Shown here: positions 26,201-34,300 of the stretch, piece after piece
Numbering within the stretch: the stretch's first letter is position 1
Layout: every line of letters starts with the position of its first letter
NCBI RefSeq assembly: GCF_900111745.1
Contig: NZ_FOIJ01000015.1
Coordinates: 160,155-224,154, forward strand
Direction of reading: 5' to 3'
Source of the DNA: Stigmatella erecta
GTDB lineage: Bacteria; Myxococcota; Myxococcia; Myxococcales; Myxococcaceae
DNA: 64,000 nt
Notes under the pieces: model-generated
What the model was told of the DNA's origin: nothing
Database searches by the model: none
The model's input: only the letters and a program-made list of their open reading frames with translations
Program-made: the position numbers and the translations under genes

Positions 26201-27747
26201 TCCGCCTCGCACAGGGACGTCACCGCCGTGGTGATGAGGTCCGGCGCCGCGTAGGGGCTGGTGGTGCCCGTGCCCTGGCTGTTGGCGCGGAAGGTGTTCA
26301 GCCCGCTCACCTGCCAGTTGGCCTTCGGGGCCTTCGGAATCGTCCCGTCGTCGTTGACGCCGGTCACCGAGTAGGCGTGCTGGTTCCAGATGCGGCGGGT
26401 GTTCACCCAGCCATCCTTCTTGTCGCGGAAGACGCGCAGGCCGATGGCGGTGGAGTTGTAGGTGTTGCCCGCGACGATGATCTCCGCGCTGTCATCCCCG
26501 TCCACGTCGGCGACGATGGGGTTCTCGTACGCGGTGCCCGAGGTGTTGGCCACATCGAAGCGGATGGCGCCCGTGGCGCCGTCGTAGATGCGCAGCCGGG
26601 TCTCGTCCGCGTAGACGACCTCCGCCTTGCCGTCCCCCTCGAAGTCGAAGGTGGAGGAGCCCGTGCGGTTGGAGCTCACGTCCGTGACCGGCTTGGACCA
26701 GAGCACAGAGCCGTTCGTGTCGAACACGGTGTAGAACGACTTGCCCGCGACGCCGACCTCCGCCTTGCCGTCGTTGTCGAAGTCCGCGATGTTCGGCGCG
26801 CCGCCCTGGCCGCCACCGGGCAGCGGCTTCGACCACAGCAGGGCGCAGTTGTCGTCCATCAGCACCACGTTGCCGGCCGTCACCACCACCACTTCGCCGT
26901 ACGGATCCGCGTCGAAGTTGGCCACGCCGGGCAGGCCGTAATAGACGTTGCGGTTGATGCACTTCACCGCGCCGTCATGCCGGTAGATGACGCGGTCGGC
27001 GACCAGCTCCAGCTTGCCGTCCAGGTCGATGTCCGCCGCGATGGAGAGCGCACCCGTGCCCGGGATGCCCGCGGGCCCTTCCGAGCCCTTCCACTTGAGC
27101 GCGCCGGTGTTGGTGTAGACGGTGGACCCGTCGATGATCTCCACCTTGCCGTCGCCGTCCAGGTCCGCCAGCGAGGGGCCGCCCCAGTCGTTGCTCGAGT
27201 CGCGCGAGGTGCGGAACTTGAACGTGCCGTCGTTCTCGAAGCAGATGATGCCCGAGGCGTTCTCCGGCACGGTGCAGATCTCCACCTTGCCATCGCCGTC
27301 GAGGTCACCGGCCGCGATGTTCGCCGCGCCGCGGACCCGGAACAGCGGATCCGTCACCGTCCACAGCTCGCTGCCGTCCGCGCCGCTGATCGCCCGGAGC
27401 ACGCCGTTCGAGGTGTAGTTGCTGTTCTCGAACGAGTTGAACACCACGTCCGGGACGCCGTCGCCGTTCACCTCGACGACCACCGGCGTCATCATCACCT
27501 GCTTGTGATTGGGCAGGATGGAGCTGCCGCTCCACTGCCACTCCAGCTCCGGCTCGAAGTTGGCGGTGAATGGCGGCTTGATTTCACAGACGCCCCCTTC
27601 CCCCACCGCGGCGCCGGTCTGGCGCGCTTGATTCTCGTCCTCTTTCATCAAGCTGCACGACGCCAGCGTGGCGAACGTGAGCATGCTCACGCCACGCCGC
27701 GCCTTGCTTCCCCATCTGCTCCAGCCTCTTTGCTTGTTGCCACTCAT
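23203..27747 (-). CDS. Giant lipoprotein: FG-GAP propeller, six CARDB repeats, choice-of-anchor A domain
   Basis: A 1514-residue predicted lipoprotein; the signal ends TFATLASC, giving Cys31. Residues ~60-480 hold FG-GAP/VCBS blades with repeated calcium-type loops (DLDGDGKVEI, DFDNDGKAEV, DFEGDGKAEV, DVDGDDSAEI). Residues ~500-1255 are six CARDB-like Ig-type repeats of about 125 residues, each with a VRNxG motif, FYxGNP and GNGQGREAESNETNN. Residues ~1260-1500 match the choice-of-anchor A type (DYNLFLTGDYTEG, GRVAAGGNISM, YGIHGTVLAPDARI). Such architectures suit long adhesive surface stalks. No sorting anchor other than the lipid is seen. The gene is monocistronic, with an AT-rich upstream region. 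Confidence 0.9.
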   Translation of the reverse strand: MSGNKQRGWSRWGSKARRGVSMLTFATLASCSLMKEDENQARQTGAAVGEGGVCEIKPPFTANFEPELEWQWSGSSILPNHKQVMMTPVVVEVNGDGVPDVVFNSFENSNYTSNGVLRAISGADGSELWTVTDPLFRVRGAANIAAGDLDGDGKVEICTVPENASGIICFENDGTFKFRTSRDSSNDWGGPSLADLDGDGKVEIIDGSTVYTNTGALKWKGSEGPAGIPGTGALSIAADIDLDGKLELVADRVIYRHDGAVKCINRNVYYGLPGVANFDADPYGEVVVVTAGNVVLMDDNCALLWSKPLPGGGQGGAPNIADFDNDGKAEVGVAGKSFYTVFDTNGSVLWSKPVTDVSSNRTGSSTFDFEGDGKAEVVYADETRLRIYDGATGAIRFDVANTSGTAYENPIVADVDGDDSAEIIVAGNTYNSTAIGLRVFRDKKDGWVNTRRIWNQHAYSVTGVNDDGTIPKAPKANWQVSGLNTFRANSQGTGTTSPYAAPDLITTAVTSLCEADTESNGKLVRITAKVRNQGDAAISSGLPVAFYEGNPATGGSLLGVTTINGVLAPGHDTSVSVAVPPRLTAAEVVVWAVADDNGGGQGRELECRENNNGLSAAIPLGCTPPAAADLVADGVTAVCVGGSEGGSTIVSISTVVRNSGNKATAAGTPVSFYRGNPLSGGALLGVTLIPGTLGAGEDTLVSIEIAPQAAGNVTVYAVVDDFGNGQGREAESNETNNTASGPVSLYCAPPEPPAAPDLTAANVAAACTPDAEGSSVVTVSAVVRNAGNQATSAGLPVAFYRGNPAAGGTLLSVTALPEPLAAGAEAVVSVQIAPQAAGNVTVFAVADDLGNGQGREAESNETNNTTSASVSLYCAPPEPPAAPDLTATGVTAVCVGGNEGSSTVVSLSTVVRNAGNKATAAGTPVAFYQGAPGAGGVLLGVTTIPGILGAGEDTLVSIEIAPQAGSNVTVYAVADDFGNGQGREAESNETNNTASAPVSLSCYTPPPPAPDLTAANLAAACTAGTEGNNVVTLTATVRNQGNKAVAAGLPVTFYRGGTVLGVTTVAGELAAGAEAAVSLQIASQSQGPVQVTVSADDYGNGQGRETESDETNNTATASVSLYCAPPEPPPAPDLTAANVAAVCATGSDGGAILRLSATVRNAGPASVAAGLPVAFYRGNPATGGALLGVTTVQGSLAAGAEATVTLEISSQTGSAVTVFAVADDLGNGQGREVESNENNNSASATVNLVCAPPEPPECVELPLNDYNLFLTGDYTEGTDLEGRVAAGGNISMTNFSVGWKLPESDSAPKIVAGGNLTLSSGSVWGTALYGGTYSASHVDYLQGGSATQGTPVNFAARGTQLRALSNQLASLPATGETQAPPWNVLTLQGTNVESGLEVFEVSAADLSRTTQLIIRGVSTTSVAVINVRGPSVTLKGGREYAGNNVLFNYVDATSITANGYGIHGTVLAPDARIFFSNGSWDGGIYAKSLTGNAEGHHAPLPNPGCPNNTVSQKR
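23985..26255 (-). repeat. Six tandem ~375-bp CARDB-encoding repeats
   Basis: Imperfect head-to-tail units of about 375 bp encode the six CARDB modules. Some neighbouring units share long near-identical stretches (for example the segments ending GQGREAESNETNN), which points to recent duplication or gene conversion within the array. Confidence 0.8.
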
Positions 27748-27780
27748 CGCTTCATCCCCCTGGCGGGTAGGAGTCGCTAC

Positions 27781-27880
27781 GGATACGGGATATCCGCTTT
27801 TTTGTTATTGGCGGATTTTTACCATATTACTAAATTGCCCGACAAGTGCTATCTCTGCAAGGGTTCGCTTCGAAATGATC
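27781..27880. promoter_or_regulatory. AT-rich divergent control region with inverted repeats
   Basis: About 100 bp far richer in A/T than the surrounding DNA separate the 1514-aa lipoprotein gene from the PIN gene. It holds two overlapping inverted repeats: GGATA/TATCC (27781-27785, 27791-27795) and ATCCGC/GCGGAT (27792-27797, 27811-27816). A weak minus-strand promoter (TTGTCG, 18 bp, TAAAAA) can be drawn. Regulation by a dimeric protein is plausible but unproven. Confidence 0.4.
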
Positions 27881-27929
27881 TGAAACAGACAGTGTGCAGG
27901 TCTGGCCCGTGACAGAGCGCATCGCCCAC

Positions 27930-28394
27930 ATGCCCCCCTCGCCACCCACCCCTCAGGCACCGCTGTCGTTGATCCTCGATACCAACGTCGTCCTCGACAT
28001 GCTGCTCTTCAATGATCCTCTCACGCGCGGCCTGAGTGAAGCCCTCTCAGTGGACAAACTCATCGCGTGGGCGGACCGGGACACGCTCACGGAGCTGGAG
28101 CGCGTGCTCACCTTTCGTGACTTCCCCCGCGAGGGTGTGAACCGTGACGCCCTCCTCGAGCGCTACCGGAGGCTGGTGCGCCTGGCGCCGGAGGCCACGG
28201 CGCGGCCCGCGGGGGTGCCGCGCTGCCGGGACCGGAGTGACCAGAAGTTCCTGGAGCTGGCGGCGCGCACGGGGGCGCACTGGCTGGTGAGCAAGGACCG
28301 CCAGGTGCTCTCGCTCGCCGATCGGCGGGGGCTGCCGTTCGAAATCCTCAGCCTCCGGCAGGCCTCCGCGCGGCTGGCGGCCCTCAGCGGCTGA
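27930..28394 (+). CDS. PIN-domain putative ribonuclease (toxin-like)
   Basis: A 154-residue protein from ATG 27930; GTG 27909 is also possible. It is of the family annotated as putative toxin component, PIN family. The acidic active-site residues can be placed: Asp in LILDTNVVLD near the start, a glutamate in TLTELERVL, then CRDRSDQKFLELA and LVSKDRQVL. PIN proteins cleave RNA, and many are VapC-like toxins. No antitoxin-sized gene adjoins it on the same strand, so it is either solitary or not a toxin. It is convergent with the 2429-aa lipoprotein gene and overlaps its end by 11 bp. Confidence 0.82.
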   Translation: MPPSPPTPQAPLSLILDTNVVLDMLLFNDPLTRGLSEALSVDKLIAWADRDTLTELERVLTFRDFPREGVNRDALLERYRRLVRLAPEATARPAGVPRCRDRSDQKFLELAARTGAHWLVSKDRQVLSLADRRGLPFEILSLRQASARLAALSG

Positions 28395-31300
28395 GGAGCA
28401 CGCCGGCCTGGCTGGAGCCGCCGGTGAAGACGTCCATCAGGCCATCGCCGTTGAGGTCCCCCACCGCCAGGGACTGGCCGCCCGCCACGGAGCCCCAGGA
28501 CACGGGGCCCCCGAAGCCCCCCGCGCCATTGCCCCGCCACACCGTCAGGGCCTCGGCGTTGGTGAGCTTGAGCATGGCCGCGACATCCAGCCGCCCATCC
28601 CCATCCAGGTCGGCGATGGCCACGCCCTCCAGCACGCCCACGCTGGCCGTGGACAGCGTGACGGTGGCCGTGAAGTTGGCGTTGCCCTGGCCCTTCAGGA
28701 TGCGCACCTGGTGGTTGGAGGCATTGCCCGGAATGCCGCACACCACCGCCAGGTCCAGCTTGCCGTCCTGATCCAGGTCTCCGGCCGCCAGCGTCTCGCA
28801 GCCGGTCCCCAGGTTCACGATCTTCGCGGGCCCGGTGAAGTTGCCCGTCCCGTTGCCCAGCAGCACGCCCAGGCCGTTGGTGGAGCTGCTGTTGGCGAAG
28901 GCGGCATCCACCTTGCCATCCTGATTGAAGTCCGCGGTGACGAGGGCGCGCGGCGCGCCCCCCGGGGACGGCACGGTGACGAGGTTGCCGAAGGTGCCGC
29001 TGCCATCATTGAGGTGGACGCCCACCGACGTGGTGCTGCCCACCAGGATGTCCAGGTCTCCATCCTGGTCCACATCCACGAGCTCCAGCGTCCGCGCCGC
29101 GCTGGAGGCCCGCGTGGCGGAGCTCTCCGCGCCGCCCGTGCCGTTGCCCAGGTGGACGGTGATGGTGTTGCCCCCGCTGCTGGCCACCAGCATGTCGGGC
29201 TTGCCGTCGCGGTTCACATCCCCCACCGCCACCGACTGCGGGGTGCTGCCCGCGGAGAGCGTGTGCAGCTCCGGGAAGTTCCCGGTGCCATCGTTCAACA
29301 GCACGCTCATGAACTGGGTGGTCCGGTTGGCGGTGAGCAGGTCCAGCTTCCCATCCCGGTTGATGTCCGCCACCAGGGCGCCGCGCGCATCCGCCGTGCC
29401 CGAGGGGTTCAGGACGGCGAAGCCCCGCACGCCCATGGCCGTGGAGCCCGTGCCCCGCATCACCGCGACGCGGTGGGTGGCGCTGAAGGTGGCCACCAGG
29501 TCCTGCCGCCCATCCCCGTCCAGGTCCGCCCCGGTGAGGCTGCCCGCCACCGTGCCCGCGGCGAGCACGGGGCCCAGGAGGAACGGGCCATAGGGGCTGC
29601 CCGCCGCCACGGGCTTGCCCAGCAGCAGCGCCATGCTGGGGCCCAGGTTGCTGGCCACCGCCACATCGGGCCAGCCATCCGCGTTGAAGTCCCCCACCGT
29701 CACCCCGCGGGGCTGGCGGAACTCCTGGGCCCCCACGGTGGCCGTCGTGTTGATGGCCGCCGCGAAGGTGCCCGTGCCCTGCCCCAGCAGCACGCTGACC
29801 GAGTCATCGCCGTAGTTGGCCACGGCCAGGTCCGCCTTGTTGTCCCGGTTGAAGTCGCCGGCCACCAGCGCGCGCGAGCCCGGCCTCGCCGTGAAGCCGC
29901 CCAGCGCGGTGAACCCCCGGCCCCCGTCGTTGCGCAGCGAGGTGACGTTGCCGCTCACGCTGTTGGCGGTGGCGATGTCGGGCCGCCCATCCCCGTTGAG
30001 GTCCACCACCACGAGCGCATAGGGGCCCCCCGCGGTGTTGAGGGTCTTGCTCTCGCCGAAGGTGCCATCGCCGTTGCCGAAGAACACCCTCACGTTGTTC
30101 GCGCCCGTGTTGACGGCGGCGACGTCCAGGTGCCCATCCAGGTCGAAGTCCGCGGTGGCCACCGCCCGCGTCGAGGAGCCCGAGGACAGGGTGGAGATGT
30201 CGTACCCGCCCGAGCCATTGGCGAGCAGCAGGGCCACGCTGCCCGAGCTGGTGTTGGCGGTCACCAGGTCCATGCGGCCATCCGCGTTGAAGTCCCCGCT
30301 GGCCACCCCCTGCGGGTTCACCGCGCCCGTGCCCAGCGGCACCGCGGTGAAGGCGGTGAACGTGCCGTTGCCGAGCCCCCGCGCGATGTCCACCGACGAG
30401 GTGCCCTCGGAGGTGACCACCAGATCCAGCCGGCCGTCCCCATCCAGGTCCGGCGTCGCGCTCGCCGAGGGCTTGCTGGACGCCACGAGCTGAAGGGCCG
30501 CGTCGATGGAGCCCTCGCAGCGGTCCGCCCGCGTGTTGAGCAGCACGGACAGGCCCGCGCCGCCGAGCGAGGCCACCACATCGGGCCGGCCACTGAGGTC
30601 CGCGTCCACCACCACCACCGCCGCGCTCGGCCCGCCCGCGGGCACGCTCAGGGGCGTGGCGGACAGGGAGCCGTCGTTCTGGCCCTTCAGGACGAGCACG
30701 GTGCTGCCCACGCCCGCCACCACCACGTCCGGGTGCCCGTTGCCATCCAGGTCCTCCACGGCCACGCCCGAGGGCGTGCCCCCGGTGTTCACCGCCGGCG
30801 GCACCGAGAAGGTGCCATCGGCGTTGCCCAGCGCCACGCTCACCCGTCCCTGCGCCCCCCGGGCCGCCACCAGGTCCGGCCGGCCATCCCGGTTCAGCTC
30901 CGCCACCGCGAGGGCCACCGTCCCCGGGCCCACGCCCAGCGGCGCGGCCGCCCCGAAGGTGCCCGAGCCCGTGCCCAGCATCACCTGCACATCCCCGGCG
31001 GGGTCTCCGAAGGCCAGGTCCAGCCGGTCATCCTGGTTGAAGTCCCCGGCGGCCAGGGCCCCGGGCGCGCCGCCCACGGTGCGCACCGCCGGGGCCGCGA
31101 AGCCCGTGGCCGTGGCGAGGGAGATCTCCAGCGTGCCCGCGTCCGTGGCGCCCGCCCAGTCCAGGCGGCCATCCCGGTTGAAATCCCCCACCGTCAGCCC
31201 CCGGCTCACCCCCGACAGCGTGGCCAAAAGGCCCGGCGTGCCCAGGGCCACGGAGCTGCCCGGCACGAGGAACACCTTGCGGGTGCCGGAGGCCACCAGC

Positions 31301-34300
31301 ACATCCGGCTTGCCATCGCGGTTGAGGTCCGCCACGAGCAGCGCCACGGCGCTCTCGCCCGCGCCCAGGCTGATCGCGGTGGGGGCGCCGAAGGTGCCCG
31401 CGCCCGTGCCCTTGAGCACCTGAAGCTCGCTGGAGGTGGCGCTGCCCACCACCACGTCCATCCGGCCATCCCCATCCACGTCCACGCGGCCCAGCACCTG
31501 GGCGGCGCCGCCTGCGGGCACCAGGCCGGGCGGCTCGAAGCGCAGCCCATTGCGCAGGTTCACGCCCTCCAGGACGGTGCTGGAGGGCAACGCGCCCGGG
31601 ATCTGCGCGGTGAGGCGCAGCCGGGCCGTCACATCCGAAAGCGGCACGTCCGTGGTGCTGTTCCACAGGAAGGTGTGCGTCAGGCCCGTGGGCGAGGTGG
31701 CCAGCCCCTGCACCCCCGAGCCGGTGAGGGAGCCCGCCTGGGTGACGCGCTTGAAGACGCCCTCGGACTCGTACTCGATGACGACATCGGCCCGCGCCGA
31801 CTGCGGCTGGGAGAGGGTGTACTCCACCACCACGCAGCCGGCCGCAGGGTTCACGGGCAGGTGCGCGTTGGAGATCTGCGCGCCCGGCCGCAGGAAGGTG
31901 ACGAGCACGGTGCCCACCTGGCCCGCGCCGGTGACGCTCACCGGCTTCACCCCGGAGGACTTCGAGCGGAGCTGGGACAGGAGCTGGCCGTTGGCGTCCG
32001 TGGTGCCGGCCGGCACGGTGAAGGTGTTCTCCGTGCCGGCCGCGGTGAACGTCAGGGCCAGGTTCGGGATGCGGTTGCCGGCCGCGTCCTCGGCGGTGGC
32101 CGTCAGGAAGGTCTGCGCGATGCCATCGGCCTCCAGCTCCAGGGGCGAGGCCGTCAGCGTGAGCAGCGCCAGGGGGCCCGCCACGAAGGTGACGTCCTGG
32201 GGCGCCAGCGCCAGCGCGCCCACCTGCGCCTGCACCGTCTTCACCTCGGCGCGCGTGGACTTCAGCCGGGCGGTGAACTCGCCAGTCGAGCTGGAGACGC
32301 CGCTCGCGGGCTCCAGCGTGTTGCCCAGCCCCGAGACGGCCAGGGACACGGGCTCGTTCACCACCGCGTTGCCGTAGGCATCGCGCACCTTCACGAGCAG
32401 GGTGGCCTCGGCGGTGTTGTCCGCGGGAATGGGCGTCGCGGGCGACACGGTGAGCGAGGAGGTGATGACCACGGGCACGCTGGCGGTGACCGAGAAGGGC
32501 TCACTCACCGCGGGCGTCAGCCCCGCCGAGGTGGCGCGCAGCCGGTAGCCCGCGCCCGCCTTCTGGACGTTCACATCCGGGAAGGAGGCCACGCCGCTGG
32601 AGGGCACCTGGCTCGCGGTGCCCGACAGCGTGGCGCCGTTGGTGGCCTCCAGGGCGAGCGCCACCGCGCCGGTGGCCGCCGTCACCCTGTTGTCATGGGC
32701 ATCGAGCACCTGGACGGACACGCCCAGGGCCGCGCCCGCGGTGACGCTGAGCGGCGGCTCGGTGGCGAAGACGAGCTTCTGGGCGGGGCCCGCGATGAAC
32801 ACCACCTGGGGGCGCTGGGAGACGGCGGCGCCATTCAGGGTGGCCTGGACCTCCTTGGGCTCGGCCTTGGTGGAGCGCAGCGTCGCGGTGAACCGCCCGT
32901 CGGAGCCCGTGGTGCCCGAGGTGGCCGACAGGGTGTTGTCCGAGCCCGAGGCGGCCACCGTCACCGCCTGGCCAGGCACGGGGTTGTTCAGGGCATCCCG
33001 CGCGGTGACCGTCAGGGTGGTGAAGTCCACGTTATCGGCCACCACGGGGCTCTTGCTGACCTCCACCCCCGTCTTGCTCAGGTCGGGCTGCAGGGGGGCG
33101 ATGTCGAAGGGCTCGCTCTGCACCAGGGGCAGGCTGCCCGCGCTGGCGCTCAGCCGGTAGCCCGTGCCGGGCTGCGCGATGCTCAAGTCGTCGAAGGTGG
33201 CCACGCCCTCGGCCGACGGCCGCGCGGCCGTGCCCTGGAGGATGGCGCCGTTGGTGGCCACCAGCCCCAGCGTCACCGTGAGCGAGGGGGCCGCCACGGG
33301 GTTGTCGTGCGCGTCGAGCACCTGGACCCGCACGGCGGGCGAGAGCGCCTGGCCCGCGGGCGTGGTGGGCGGCGGCTGCGTCGCGAAGGCCAGCTTCGCG
33401 GGCGGCCCGGGCACGAAGAGGGCCTCGGGGTGCGGCGGCAGCACCGTCCCGGCGAGCGTGGCCTCCACCGTCTTCGCCTCGGCCTTGGTGGAGCGCAGCT
33501 CGGCGGCGAACGCGCCATTCGCGCCCGTCGTGCCCGCCGCGGACGAGAGGACATTGCCCGTCCCCGTGACGCTCAGCCCCACGGCCCGGCCGGCCAGGGG
33601 ATTGCCATACGTGTCCCGCACCGTGACCGTCAGGGTGGTGAAGTCCACGTTATCGGCCACCACGGGGCTCTTGCTCACCTCCACCGTCGTCTTGTCGAGC
33701 GCGGGCTCCAGGGGGGTGATGTCGAAGGGCTCGCTCTGCACCGGGGGCAGGCTCCCCGCGCTGGCGCTCAGCCGGTAGCCGGTGCCCGCCTGCTGAAGGC
33801 TCAGGTCGTTGAAGGCGGCCACACTCGCGGCCGACGGCTGCGCCGCCGTGCCCTGGAGGATGGCGCCGTTGGTGGCCACCAGCGCCACCGTCACCGTGAG
33901 CGCCGGAAACACCACGGGGTTGCCGTGCGCGTCGAGCACCTGGACCCGCACGGCGGGCGAGAGCGCCTGGCCCGCGGGCGTGGTGGGCGGCGGCTGCGTC
34001 GCGAAGACCAGCCTCGCGGGCGGCCCCGGCACGAACATCACCTCGGGGTGCGGCGCCAGCACCGTCCCGGCGAGCGTGGCCTCCACCGTCTTCGCCTCGG
34101 CCACCGTGGAGCTCAGCACGGCGGAGACCTTGCCATCCGTCCCGCTGGTGCCGCCCGGGGCCGAGAGGACGTTGCCCGTCCCCGAGACGCTCATGCCCAC
34201 CGCATGGCCGGCCAGGGGATTGCCATACATGTCCCGCACGGTGACCGTCACGGTGGTGGTGTCCACGCCATCGGCCACCACGGGGCTCTTGCTCACCTCC

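Noticed and set aside
23257..27912. 1551-codon plus-strand frame opposite the FG-GAP/CARDB gene
   Set aside because: Composition is Arg/Ala/His/Gly-rich with no domain, as expected for the complement of a repetitive GC-rich gene.
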